A DNA stretch of 33,945 nt from an uncultured Holophagaceae bacterium (GCA_903927605.1 CAIYNT010000196.1:1-33945); one strand, 5' to 3'; counted from the stretch's first letter, positions 25,901 to 33,577 are shown. The notes: generated by a model not told the origin, from the letters alone. A program made the numbers and translations.

Positions 25901-27388
25901 CTGTCCGGTTCCAAGCTCTGGAGTCCCCTCGCCAGCGTCCTTGCCGTCGGCCTGATCTTCTCGATGTTCTTCACACTCCTGGTGGTCCCAGTCATCTACG
26001 TGCTCGTGTTCCGGTCCAAGGAGAATTCATCTACTGGAAGCAACGTGGCTTCGATCATCCCGTTGGTCCTCCTGGCCTTGGTCCTGGCCTCCCCGCTCAG
26101 TGCGGGGGCGCCGGAGCCGAAGCACCTGACTCTCGAGAGTGCCGTGGCCAGTGCCCTCGACCACAGCGCGGGAGTCCGCATCGCCCGGGCCAAGGTCGAA
26201 GAAGCTTCAGGTAAAAAACAAACGGCGCGAGCCGACTATTTTCCCCAGCTCTCGACCGATGCCACCTGGTTGAAGCGCAACGACCAGCCATTCATGACCG
26301 TTCCCGCGGGCTCCCTAGGCACCGTGCCAGGGCTGGGCCCCTTCCCGACCCAGGACGCCACTCTGGGTCAGGGCAAAACGAACCTATTTATTCAAAACCT
26401 CACATTGAGTCAGCCCCTCACCCAGCTATTCAAGATCCACCATGGGAGCGAGGTGGCCTCTGCCGAGGAGCGGGTTGCCCAGGCCGAGCTCCGCAAGATG
26501 GAAACTGAGATCGCCTACCTGACTCGCCAGGCTTACTTCGGCCTGCTGATCGCCCAGGCCCAGATCACAGCTGCCCAGGCCGGCGTGGCCGCAGCCGAAC
26601 AGCAGGACCTGGATGCAAGAGATGCCGTCAAGGCGGGGAATGTTCTGAAAGTGGTCCAGACCGGGAGCCGGGCCAAGTTCCTCCAGAACCGCCACAAGCT
26701 GCTTTCCGCCCAGGCCACTGCCGCCGATCTCACCTCAGAACTCAACGACCTGATGGGTGAACCCCTCCAGGCACCCCTGGACCTGGCCCCCGTTTCTCCG
26801 GATGCACGGCCGCTTCCGACGCGCGAGGCGTTGCTGGACCAAGTCCGGCAGGCCAATCCCGATCTGGCGGTTGCCCAGGCGACGCTCGATAAGAGCCGCA
26901 GTGCCCTCAAAGCCGGCAAGTCTGAATACATTCCTGAAGTGGGTGCCTTCATTCGTCAGACTCACCAGGATGGCGTTCCTTTCGTCCAGGCCAACTCCAC
27001 CTCATATGGCCTTTCCTTGAGCTGGAACATCTTCGATTGGGGCAAGCGATCCGGTGTGGTCAACCAGCGGGCCGCCCTGGTGAGCCAGGCATCGAGCAAC
27101 TACGACAGGCTTCGCAACCGCGCGGAGATCGATCTGGACAAGCTGCTCCGCAAGTTGGATACGGCCCAACTCCAGGTGGAGGCTGCGGAAGAGGCACTGG
27201 CCATGAATGCCGAGCAGGCGCGCCTGGCCGGGAATCAGCATCAGTCGGGACTCATTCCGGCCTCCAAGAAGGAGGAAGCGGATGCGGAGGCCAAAGCTTC
27301 TGAGGCCGAACTCCTCGCCGCCCGTTTGGGACTTGATCTCACCCGTGCCGAGCTGGATCGCCTTCTCGGTGGAGGTCTAAGCCAATGA
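22958..27388 (+). CDS. RND efflux pump fused in frame to a TolC-type outer membrane factor
   Basis: One uninterrupted frame of 1476 residues. Residues 1 to about 1018 are a complete RND permease: first helix near 12-32, GIVVDDAIVIADNY with the proton-relay Asp404 and Asp405, a second porter half, and last helix VVPVIYVLVF. A polar linker (RSKENSSTGSN, 1019-1029) leads to a second signal-peptide-like segment (IIPLVLLALVLASPLSAGA, 1033-1051). A full outer membrane factor follows (about 1052-1476) with two coiled-coil hairpins and LSLSWNIFDWGKR. The signal sits after a cytoplasmic C-terminus, so signal peptidase could release the channel. A GTG at 26045 preceded by GGAAG might also start the channel separately. 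A lost stop or a sequencing error remains possible. Confidence 0.9.
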   Translation: MNKAIKAFLRYPTITAILFIMTVAMGLHALMGMPRTEDPTITIRTGIVAAMYPGATSEQVEKQVTKTLESHIFKFQEVRKEKTYSTNRPGIAIINVELEKNVKNPDVFWAKLRHEMNLVKTTELPSEVMGPVVDSDFGDTVAMLIAVSGERYGYRELRDYVDQIQDALRTVPEVGKIAVYGRQNEQVWVTSNLERMSQYFTDPRQVAGALNQRNEVQATGSARTDNGQIPLHTTGAFNTEEQIKKVMVGMSPTGQPIYIGDFANVERRYQDPDFMVRYDGKPALMISVEMQKGHNIVEMGDKVTEVINHRVKPLLPPDLHLDYIANQPKVVEERIAGLGHEFLIAIGCVILVTILLLPMRVAVIAALAIPTTMLTTVGVMNAIGIQLHQVSIAALILVLGIVVDDAIVIADNYVELLDQKVPRPEAAWRSASGVLVPVLVATLTIIASFLPLTIISGSSGEFILALPITVAVALSVSFLVAVFLTPLLCRTFILKGLHDHSAEPVEGAKKFNALDLLQAGYKKAITYFMARPMVAVGLGVAGIVLGAFLFRFVPQQFFPNAERNQFVIDLWMPQGTRIEATDVVMKRIEAELLHDKEVAHIAGFVGQSSPRFYYNVNPQQPDPAYGQFIVNTQTVKGSTALVADLRTRLARLAPEGMVLVQELQQGAVMEAPIEFRISGDDETKLKAIGEQIGDILRTDPKAQFIHTDYRNDSPLVNVNLNTELANRLGITHMGVSNLLYGAFDGAPVSTFWEGDRAVNIVLRVDPAHRASFDDVRDTYVGSSITNGRLPLRAVAELAPAWQTSRLVRRNGVRTLTVRCLAAPGTYAADILKGTLPKVKALELPPGYHLELGGEFANQEETQPEMVAALSISLLAIFLILMLQFRNLVEPLVVMASIPLSLFGVVVGLLITRNSFGFTAFMGMISLCGIVVRNAIILIDYIKEKLHEGVPLVEAATLAGERRLRPIFLTTMAAAVGVTPMILSGSKLWSPLASVLAVGLIFSMFFTLLVVPVIYVLVFRSKENSSTGSNVASIIPLVLLALVLASPLSAGAPEPKHLTLESAVASALDHSAGVRIARAKVEEASGKKQTARADYFPQLSTDATWLKRNDQPFMTVPAGSLGTVPGLGPFPTQDATLGQGKTNLFIQNLTLSQPLTQLFKIHHGSEVASAEERVAQAELRKMETEIAYLTRQAYFGLLIAQAQITAAQAGVAAAEQQDLDARDAVKAGNVLKVVQTGSRAKFLQNRHKLLSAQATAADLTSELNDLMGEPLQAPLDLAPVSPDARPLPTREALLDQVRQANPDLAVAQATLDKSRSALKAGKSEYIPEVGAFIRQTHQDGVPFVQANSTSYGLSLSWNIFDWGKRSGVVNQRAALVSQASSNYDRLRNRAEIDLDKLLRKLDTAQLQVEAAEEALAMNAEQARLAGNQHQSGLIPASKKEEADAEAKASEAELLAARLGLDLTRAELDRLLGGGLSQ

Positions 27389-28119
27389 CTGAATTCAGAA
27401 ATAGCCAGGAAATGAATTTGCCAACCACCAACTCGCGACTTCGGCTTCTGAAGGCTGCCATCCTGATCTTCGCCGAGAAGGGATTCGAGGGGGCCTCCAT
27501 CCGTGAGATCGCCGATGCGGCAGGCGTCAACAGCAGCCTCATTTCCTTCCACTTCGGAGGAAAAGCCGGCCTGCATGCCGCTGCGCTACACCTCGCCGCC
27601 CGCATGGCGAAGCACACCGCCAAGACCCTGCCAATGCCGCCATTGCCTGTGGGCCCATTTGCGGGCAAGTCCACAGTGCTTCGACAGGCGGTCACCGCAC
27701 TTCGGGCCTACATCCGCGAATTCATCCGGATGAGCCTCCGCCTCCATTCCAGCCTTCCAGCAGAGAAGGATCCTGAGCTGGAACGATCCATCCTAGTGCT
27801 CATCGCGAAGACCATGATCTACCCCCCTGAAGAATCCATGGGTAGTTTGTTGGAAGCGATTCAGCCACACATCGATTACTTGCACCGTTGCCTTCGCGTT
27901 CTCAGATCCGACCTGGATCATGATGGGATGGTCAGGATGGGGATGAGCATTCATGCTCAGTTGCTTTTCTTCCTTTGCCACCAGGACCTCCTCGCCCGCC
28001 TTTTGAACGAGCCACCCTGTCACGAGGATGACTTGCCCCGCCTTGTGACCCACTTTTTCAGGTTCAACCTGAATGGACTGGGAATCCCGGACGAATACCT
28101 CGAGTCCGAATCGACATGA
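27385..28119 (+). CDS. TetR-family regulator
   Basis: A protein of 244 residues whose N-terminal helix-turn-helix (IFAEKGFEGASIREIADAAGVNSSLISFHFGGKAGL) is typical of TetR/AcrR repressors. The C-terminal domain is longer than usual and resembles the CecR/YbiH type (DUF1956), which is a guess from pattern only. Its start overlaps the stop of the pump gene (ATGA), so it is the last gene of the efflux operon and probably feeds back on it or on other efflux genes. No palindromic TetR operator was identified near the sigma-54 promoter. Confidence 0.88.
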   Translation: MTEFRNSQEMNLPTTNSRLRLLKAAILIFAEKGFEGASIREIADAAGVNSSLISFHFGGKAGLHAAALHLAARMAKHTAKTLPMPPLPVGPFAGKSTVLRQAVTALRAYIREFIRMSLRLHSSLPAEKDPELERSILVLIAKTMIYPPEESMGSLLEAIQPHIDYLHRCLRVLRSDLDHDGMVRMGMSIHAQLLFFLCHQDLLARLLNEPPCHEDDLPRLVTHFFRFNLNGLGIPDEYLESEST

Positions 28120-28220
28120 ATGAAGGTGCCAGGGCCCACGAATCATGCGTGGTCTCAATCCGGATCGCGGACTGAACAGTCGATCTCCGCCATGGCCTAA
28201 CAGGAAGTTTTCGTTTCCCC

Positions 28221-28267
28221 TTCCGATCCTTCGATCGGAATTATCCCCCCATCCCAATCGGGGATGG
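28221..28267 (+). other. two adjacent hairpins before the outer membrane protein gene
   Basis: TTCCGATC-CTTC-GATCGGAA (28221-28240) is a perfect 8-bp stem, and CCATCCC-AATCG-GGGATGG (28249-28267) a 7-bp stem. They lie between the TetR stop and the ribosome site at about 28280. They could end the efflux transcript or shape the 5' leader of the next gene; no U-run follows. Confidence 0.4.
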
Positions 28268-28288
28268 TTACTCACCAAGGAGTGAATC

Positions 28289-28876
28289 ATGCGTAAAGTC
28301 CACCACCTGGCCCTAGGCCTGTCCGCGCTCGCGCTCAGCGGCGTCTCCCTCTCTGCTCAGGAGTACAGCTTCGGCGGGCAGGTTTCTGCGGCCATTCCAG
28401 CCGGTCCTTTGTCCAGCAAGGATTGGCTGGACGGTAAGCCTGGCGCGGGCGTCGGCGCCCACATGGTCATCGGCTTCCAGGGCGGACATGCCATCGTACC
28501 CCGGTTCGACTACACCTACTTCAAGAAGACGGAGTCCGGGGTGGATCGCAAGGTCCAGACGTACCAGATTGGCGCCGACTACAACTACTTCCTCCGCGGG
28601 AAGGTGAATGATGGGCCCTACCTCGGGGCCGGACTCGGCTTCGGCTCGGCAAAATTCGAGCTCACCGGCCACGGATATGCATCCAGCGACACCCCCAATT
28701 CCGCCTACGGCGCCGTGTCGGGCGGCTGGATGTTCACCAAGAACCTGGGCGCCGAACTGCGCTACACCATGAGCCGGTACAAGCCCGAAGTGGCCGATTT
28801 CGCGCCTCGGGGTTACAACGGCAAGCCCACAGTGGATTCCCCTGCCATCAGTGCGAGCTTCATCTGCCGGTTTTAA
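28289..28876 (+). CDS. small outer membrane beta-barrel protein
   Basis: A protein of 195 residues with a signal peptide (ALGLSALALSGVSLSAQ) and alternating strand patterns ending in Phe (SASFICRF), as in eight-stranded OmpW/OmpX-like barrels. Strand pieces include IVPRFDYTYFKK, TYQIGADYNYFLRG and PYLGAGLGFGSAKFEL. The ATG has AAGGAG seven bases upstream. It has no clear operon partner; it follows TetR by about 170 bases that contain two hairpins. A sensor or porin role cannot be told. Confidence 0.8.
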   Translation: MRKVHHLALGLSALALSGVSLSAQEYSFGGQVSAAIPAGPLSSKDWLDGKPGAGVGAHMVIGFQGGHAIVPRFDYTYFKKTESGVDRKVQTYQIGADYNYFLRGKVNDGPYLGAGLGFGSAKFELTGHGYASSDTPNSAYGAVSGGWMFTKNLGAELRYTMSRYKPEVADFAPRGYNGKPTVDSPAISASFICRF

Positions 28877-28926
28877 GCCGGATTGCTCGTAGGAATTTAG
28901 GGTGACCTCCCCGGTCCGGAGGCGTG

Positions 28927-28981
28927 ATCAGGGCAGGCGGGAGGCGATCGCACGATCGTCTCCCGCCCGGCCGCCCCTGAT
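28927..28981. terminator. long interrupted palindrome, probable transcription terminator
   Basis: The central stem pairs GGCGGGAG-G-CGATCG with CGATCG-T-CTCCCGCC (one G-U wobble), and the outer arms ATCAGGG and CCCCTGAT extend it. No U-run follows, so the terminator function is inferred from its place 50 bases after the barrel gene. The rest of the stretch 28877-29192 holds no gene. Confidence 0.5.
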
Positions 28982-29086
28982 GAAACAGGTCCGGAGGTCC
29001 AACGAGCCTTCCAGGGAAAACCTAGGATGCCGCTGGCATGCGTGAGATCCAGGGACTGATTTTGAATGAAGTTGGCTAGGAGATCC

Positions 29087-29135
29087 TTCCCAGCCTCACC
29101 AACGTATTCAGCCTTCGGGGATTGGGGGCTGGGAA
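29087..29135. other. inverted repeat upstream of the HD-GYP gene
   Basis: TTCCCAGCC (29087-29095) and GGCTGGGAA (29127-29135) form a perfect 9-bp stem around 31 bases, with GGAG/CTCC extending it outward. It could be an operator or a leader structure for the HD-GYP gene, 57 bases before its start. Confidence 0.35.
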
Positions 29136-29192
29136 CGTACTCCTTACCCCCCCGTTCCAGTGAACCTTGAACAGCCTCCCTTCCAAGGAACC

Positions 29193-30530
29193 ATGAATAC
29201 CTTTCACCGCAGCTTTATCCGCCGGATTGCCTTCGCCTGCATCCTGATATCGGTGCTTGCCGGACTCGTGGGCCTCCTTCTTGAGATGGTGAAGATGGAC
29301 CGCATGGCGGAGTCTTTGGCCCGACAGGAGGCTGCAAGCCTCATTGCCCGGGGCAAGGGCTCCGAACCCCCGCCTCCCGAGGCATTGGACCATTGGCAGA
29401 ATCTCGCCCGCGGAATTCTCAAGGAGAACTGCCTGCTGCTTCGGGTGTACGGCCTCCAGGGTGAACTCACCTTGGAATCCTGTGCTCCCGCCGTGGTCCC
29501 CCACACCAGGGAACTGGGGGCCAAGCTGAGGCCGTTCCAGCGGAACCGCGGGATGGGCATGCACCGGTTCGTCTTGGATGGGCGCCCCATGGTCCAGGTT
29601 CAACAACCCCTGACGGATTCCAATGGAAGGCTGACCGGCATGCTTGACGCCGTGTACCTGCTCGACCCGAAAGCGGTGGCGCTTCTGAAGGGTTACATCC
29701 AGCGCCTCAGCCTCGCGGCTTTGCTTTCCACCCTTGCTTCCGGCGCGGTTCTATACCCCCTGCTCCTTTCGCTCCACCGCCGAGGCATGAGGTTCTCCGA
29801 AGATCTCGCCAGTGCCAACCTTGAACTCGCATCCGTTCTGGGCTCGGCCATCGCTCAGCGGGATTCTGGCACCGGGAGCCATAATTTCCGGGTCACCCTT
29901 TACGCCATCCGACTCGGTTTGGAAGTGAAGGACCCGGCGCTGGACATGCGGGCATTGATCCTGGGTGCCTTTCTCCACGATGTTGGCAAGATCGGGATCC
30001 ATGACGCGATCCTCCTCAAGCCCGGCCCCTTGACGGCTGAGGAGCGCGTGGTGATGTGCAGCCACGTGGAGCGGGGAGTAGCCATCATCGAATCTTCCAA
30101 GTGGCTTCATCTGGCACGGAACGTCATCGAATGCCATCACGAGCGGTTCGATGGGGAAGGCTATCCGAGGGGCCTTGCGGGCAGGAATATTCCCCTGGAA
30201 GCCAGGATCTTCGCCATCGTGGACGTGTTCGATGCGCTCACCAGCAAGCGTCCCTACAAGCCGCCGATACCCTTGCCAGAGGTGATGGCGACCTTGGAGC
30301 GGGAGGCTGGAAGTCACTTCGACCCGGATCTGCTGGCCCGCTTCCTCAGGATCGCGGCGAAGGCCTACCGGGACATCGGCGGGGCTGTGGAGTTCGAACT
30401 CCAGGCACGGCTGAAGGCCTGGGTCGACCAGCACCACTCTTTCCTGCACACGGACAAACCGGTGATCTGGAAATCCTTGGCCGGCATCCCTCGTGCCGTG
30501 CCGAAATGCTCCAACGAGTTCTCGTGCTAG
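29193..30530 (+). CDS. membrane-bound HD-GYP phosphodiesterase
   Basis: A protein of 445 residues predicted to break down cyclic di-GMP. One helix near residues 11-31 and a second near 172-192 enclose a periplasmic sensor region of about 140 residues with no named domain. The cytoplasmic C-terminus has the HD-GYP signature: GSHNFRVT, HD at 262-263 in FLHDVGKIGIHD, KPGPLTAEE, HH at 315-316, GEGYP with intact GYP (323-325), and IVDVFDALTSKRPYK. All metal-binding residues are present, so it should be active. No GGDEF domain is attached. The ATG at 29193 follows AAGGA; an earlier GTG at 29160 has no ribosome site. Confidence 0.9.
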   Translation: MNTFHRSFIRRIAFACILISVLAGLVGLLLEMVKMDRMAESLARQEAASLIARGKGSEPPPPEALDHWQNLARGILKENCLLLRVYGLQGELTLESCAPAVVPHTRELGAKLRPFQRNRGMGMHRFVLDGRPMVQVQQPLTDSNGRLTGMLDAVYLLDPKAVALLKGYIQRLSLAALLSTLASGAVLYPLLLSLHRRGMRFSEDLASANLELASVLGSAIAQRDSGTGSHNFRVTLYAIRLGLEVKDPALDMRALILGAFLHDVGKIGIHDAILLKPGPLTAEERVVMCSHVERGVAIIESSKWLHLARNVIECHHERFDGEGYPRGLAGRNIPLEARIFAIVDVFDALTSKRPYKPPIPLPEVMATLEREAGSHFDPDLLARFLRIAAKAYRDIGGAVEFELQARLKAWVDQHHSFLHTDKPVIWKSLAGIPRAVPKCSNEFSC

Positions 30531-30589
30531 TTATTTTTCTTCCATCACGGCGGAGAACGGTTTCTAACTCGGATTAGGTGTAAACCACA

Positions 30590-31543
30590 ATGGAAAAGAT
30601 CTCCTTTTTTGTTCCCCCCTTGCTTCCGCCTTACTGGAGGGCTGCCTCCATGGCTTGGAAATGGAGTCAGCGTGTTTACTGTTTCAATTCGAACGGCCTG
30701 AGCTTATTCAAGCGTCATCTCCGGTGGGCCACCGCGGCAGCCCTCAGCCCCCAGGAAGCTCTGGACTGGTTTGCCTTCCATGACGAACCGGCCATCCGCG
30801 GATTCTCTCAAGCCAACCCCAGACTCATCTTCCGCGCACTGACGAGCTACATGTCCGTCCGTTGGGACTTTGCACACCGGACAAAGGTCATCCAGGACAC
30901 CTATCGCTTCCTGGTCAGCCAGGGGGGCTTCCTGGAAAAGGCCATGCAGAGCCCCGGAGGCATGACCCTGGCGGAGTTCGATCTCGATCGTGGCCAGAAG
31001 GCCCGAATCAGGATTGGGAGCGATGCCCAATTCCGCAAGGAAGGCGAAATTTCCCTATTCCTGGAACTGGTCGGCATCGATGGCCCCGTCACTGGCCTGG
31101 CCTTCTCCCTGATTCAGGACCGCGGGTGGATCGCTCTCATTGGCGGCTTCCAGGGGCGCAAGGGCGGGGACGAGGAGACCATCAAGCTGGCGACGAAGGC
31201 CATGCATGGGCTACGTCCCAAGAACCTCTTGGTTCTGATGATTCAGGAATTGGCCCGGACCCTTGGGATCTCCGAGTTGCGCGGTGTTGGCAACCGCGTC
31301 CAAGTATTCAGGGCCCGGATGAACAACCCTCTGGTGCCTGCCCGAAACATCCGCTTCAATTTCGATGCCCTGTGGACGGAAATCGGCGGAGAACTACAGG
31401 AAGACGGATGGCACGGCCTGCCCCTGACAACTCCCCGCCGCAGTCCCGATCAGATCAAGCCCAACAAGCGTTCGATGTACACCAAGCGTTATCTGCTCCT
31501 GGATGGCCTGTCCCGTCAGATCCGGGAACACATGAAGGTTTGA
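30590..31543 (+). CDS. DUF535 / VirK-YbjX-like protein
   Basis: A protein of 317 residues without signal peptide or membrane helix. The end of the protein carries the family mark KKRxMYxxRYxLLD, seen as NKRSMYTKRYLLLDGL. The middle part contains LIGGFQGRKGG and the conserved HGLRPKNLLVLMIQELARTLGI, also typical of the family. DUF535 members (E. coli YbjX, Salmonella/Shigella VirK) are linked to envelope or peptide-stress phenotypes, but the reaction is unknown. It lies 59 bases after the HD-GYP gene and may be co-transcribed, with a weak ribosome site. A strong bidirectional palindrome follows. Confidence 0.85.
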   Translation: MEKISFFVPPLLPPYWRAASMAWKWSQRVYCFNSNGLSLFKRHLRWATAAALSPQEALDWFAFHDEPAIRGFSQANPRLIFRALTSYMSVRWDFAHRTKVIQDTYRFLVSQGGFLEKAMQSPGGMTLAEFDLDRGQKARIRIGSDAQFRKEGEISLFLELVGIDGPVTGLAFSLIQDRGWIALIGGFQGRKGGDEETIKLATKAMHGLRPKNLLVLMIQELARTLGISELRGVGNRVQVFRARMNNPLVPARNIRFNFDALWTEIGGELQEDGWHGLPLTTPRRSPDQIKPNKRSMYTKRYLLLDGLSRQIREHMKV

Positions 31544-31558
31544 CTATCATACAGATCG

Positions 31559-31600
31559 GCGGTGTCCTCACGGTGAGCATGCTCACCGGAAGGACACCGC
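31559..31600. terminator. 42-bp nested palindrome, bidirectional terminator
   Basis: GCGGTGTCCT and AGGACACCGC enclose the perfect 18-bp palindrome CGGTGAGCATGCTCACCG; only the two-base steps CA/GA break symmetry. It lies between two convergent genes (stops at 31543 and 31656), which suits a shared terminator. No long U-run is present on either side. Confidence 0.6.
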
Positions 31601-31655
31601 AAACCAGGGTTCCTTGGAATACCACAGCTGCTGATGGACCTTTCTGAACCCGTCT

Positions 31656-32723
31656 TTAGAAGTGGGCGGTCAGGCTCACCCCAAGGCCCATGTCGGCCGT
31701 GTTCCCGTTGTGGGAAATGTTGTTGAGGTAGCGGAAGGTCAGGGTGGTGTGCGCGGTCCAGTGCCAGTGGACGCCGATATCATGCTGGAGGCTCGGCTGG
31801 TCGAAGTGCTGATAAGGCTGGGGCGGAAGGTAGCCGCTCTGCCAGTAGAGTTGGACGTAGGGCTGGACCGTCCGCCACTTCCGGTACTCCCAGGTGGCGT
31901 GGAGCCCGACTCCGTCCCGGAAGCCGAGGGCCGAGTAGCTGGAGCTCCCGCGGGGGCGCTCGATGAAGGCTCCGCCGAAGTAGAAGACGTGCCGCTGGGC
32001 GGCCCGCCACTGGGCCGTGATGCCGTAGCTCTGGTCCCAGCCTGACTGGTAGACGTCGTAGGTGTGGGTGAGGGGCGGTTTCAGGCTGAAGGTGCCCGAG
32101 ACCGTCCAATCCCGTGTCTGGAGGAGGCGCTGGGTGATGCCGAGCACCGGATCCTGGGTCTTGCCGACGATCCGCTCGTCGCTGAAGAAGGTGACCTTCC
32201 CGTTGTTGGCGACGGCGAGGGTGACCTGGTTCTTCGTCACCAGGTCGCGCCCATACTGCTCGAATCCAATCTTGTGGAAGCCCTCGATGAGGGGGTCCAG
32301 GAAACCGCCGGTGTGGTTCTGGATGGGCAGGAAGATCCACAGGTCCGTGCGATCGGTGAGGCCATAGCGGCCCTGCAGTTCGAAGCGGGCGATCTCCTCA
32401 TCGAAGAAGTAGAGCGTTGGGATGTCCGGGTGCTTGGCCACGACGGACGCGAAGTAATCGCGTGTGACCGCTAGGCGTCCCGACTGATCGCGGGGAGCAT
32501 GGTCCTCGAAGTAATCGGAGAACTGGAACGTGTTCGCCTCCATCCAATTGAGGGCCCACCGCCATTGCCCATGACCGAGGGGCACCGGGTCCACGGGTTG
32601 GTAGGCCATGGTCGGGAGGTAGAGCGGAAACATTTCCCGGGTGGGGAAAGGACCCATCTCGTGGAGGGGCTCTTCCGCCGCTAATTGAAGAGCAGCCAAG
32701 GCGGCCAGCCAGACGCGACGCAT
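31656..32723 (-). CDS. DUF3187-like outer membrane protein
   Basis: A protein of 355 residues with a short signal peptide (VWLAALAALQLAAEE) and a C-terminal strand ending in Phe (GVSLTAHF). Motifs typical of DUF3187 are present: TREMFPLYL, RYGLTDRTDLWIFLPIQ and GGFLDPLIEGFHKIGF. The repeated strands indicate a beta-barrel. The ATG at 32723 has AGGGAG five bases upstream and overlaps the stop of the small frame at 32723-32944 (TGATG), so the two are coupled. It is driven by the fourth sigma-54 promoter. Function is unknown. Confidence 0.8.
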   Translation of the reverse strand: MRRVWLAALAALQLAAEEPLHEMGPFPTREMFPLYLPTMAYQPVDPVPLGHGQWRWALNWMEANTFQFSDYFEDHAPRDQSGRLAVTRDYFASVVAKHPDIPTLYFFDEEIARFELQGRYGLTDRTDLWIFLPIQNHTGGFLDPLIEGFHKIGFEQYGRDLVTKNQVTLAVANNGKVTFFSDERIVGKTQDPVLGITQRLLQTRDWTVSGTFSLKPPLTHTYDVYQSGWDQSYGITAQWRAAQRHVFYFGGAFIERPRGSSSYSALGFRDGVGLHATWEYRKWRTVQPYVQLYWQSGYLPPQPYQHFDQPSLQHDIGVHWHWTAHTTLTFRYLNNISHNGNTADMGLGVSLTAHF

Positions 32724-32944
32724 CACGGCTCCCTGACCTTCAGGTCTTGCTCTAGTCCTAGAGACCGCGGTCGCTCCTCTTGCCCAGACCGGTCCGGCGT
32801 CTGGGCGGGGAGCCTGAAACCAACAGATCGGGCCCAGGCGACCAGCGGCAGAACCCGCGATCCACGTGCTGGATGGCACCCTGGGATTCGCCGATGTTGG
32901 CCACCCCCCAGCCTTGACAGACTTCCCTTATGAATTTGCCCCAT
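32723..32944 (-). CDS. small open frame (73 residues) in the second sigma-54 leader
   Basis: The ATG at 32944 follows GGAGGTGA with the same six-base spacing as the small frame at 16491-16649, and its first 39 codons align to it (shared SL, RIPGCHP, RGSRVL, LV). Past that point the two diverge. The stop overlaps the start of the DUF3187-like gene by one base, which suggests translational coupling. No family, signal peptide or helix is recognised. It could be a leader peptide; whether a stable protein is made cannot be told. Confidence 0.5.
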   Translation of the reverse strand: MGQIHKGSLSRLGGGQHRRIPGCHPARGSRVLPLVAWARSVGFRLPAQTPDRSGQEERPRSLGLEQDLKVREP

Positions 32945-32976
32945 GGCTCACCTCCAAATCGGGTCGGTGCAGTCAG

Positions 32977-32992
32977 GGCAGGTAAGATGCCA
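32977..32992 (-). promoter_or_regulatory. sigma-54 (-24/-12) promoter
   Basis: Minus strand TGGCATCTTACCTGCC, identical to 16682-16697. It leads to the small frame at 32944 and the DUF3187-like gene. Confidence 0.75.
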
Positions 32993-33078
32993 AGCCAAAG
33001 CCAAGTTGGAACCAAAATCAATTGAATGATTAATAAAGAGAAACAACCGCACACACTCAACATGGACGCGAATCAGTG

Positions 33079-33110
33079 GCTTGATTTCGTCGCGACGACT
33101 CTATCTCGTC
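33079..33110. promoter_or_regulatory. upstream activator element, copy D
   Basis: ATTTCGTC (33084-33091), GTCGCGAC core, and ATCTCGTC (33103-33110), 86 bases from the -24 box. Nearly identical to copy A although 16 kb away. Confidence 0.65.
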
Positions 33111-33149
33111 ACTAATCGGCGACTGTTGCGGTACTCCGTCGAACAGCTG

Positions 33150-33577
33150 ATGTCCTCCTCAAAAACTAGATCAAGGGATTTCTGGACATCGTCGCCAAGG
33201 CTGAAGGCGGTGAATACAATGTTAAATATGGTGGCGGAACCTTCACTGACATGAGTACACATCCTGGTGCGGGCAAAGACGGATTTAGCGCTGCAGGTGA
33301 GTACCAAATGACGATAGGTACCTGGCGCGGGCTAACCAGGACACTCGGTCTGTCTGACTTCTCCCCGGGAACGCAGGATTTGATGGGTGTTCAGCTTCTT
33401 CGAGAATCCGGTGCCTCAGGAAGTCTACTTAACAATGACTTGCCTGGGGCATTATCGGCTGCGTCTCACACTTGGGCTGCACTTCCACAAGGTCCTGGAC
33501 TCGGGACTCGTTATCCTCCTCAGCCATATATGACGTTCGATAACTTTAAGACTAATTTTGATGAGGCCGTGAAATGA
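33150..33577 (+). pseudogene. lambda-type lysozyme/endolysin-like gene, frameshifted
   Basis: Codons 33179-33577 give a phage lambda R-like muramidase: FLDIVAKAEGG with the catalytic Glu, GGGTFTDMSTHPGAG, AAGEYQM, GLSDFSPGTQDLMGVQLLRESGA and HTWAALPQGPG. This frame has a TAG just upstream and no start codon before the domain. An ATG at 33150 opens another frame (MSSSKTRS) that joins the lysozyme frame if one G is added to the GGG at 33175-33177. So it is either a one-base frameshift or a gene truncated at its 5' end. Its stop overlaps the next start (ATGA), as in toxin-immunity pairs. A phage remnant is also possible. Confidence 0.7.

Larger units (their letters stand above)
32949..33111 (-). 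repeat. sigma-54 promoter cassette, copy D
   Basis: Counterpart of 16654-16815. The promoter-to-ribosome-site part is 45 of 46 identical and the upstream element differs by one base (ATCTCGTC for ATTTCGTC). Confidence 0.8.

Noticed and set aside
33011..33040. IHF-type sites in the AT-rich spacers of the cassettes
   Set aside because: One stretch (AATCAATTGAATG) has a single mismatch to the consensus, but equally AT-rich DNA would give such hits by chance; the other spacers show none.
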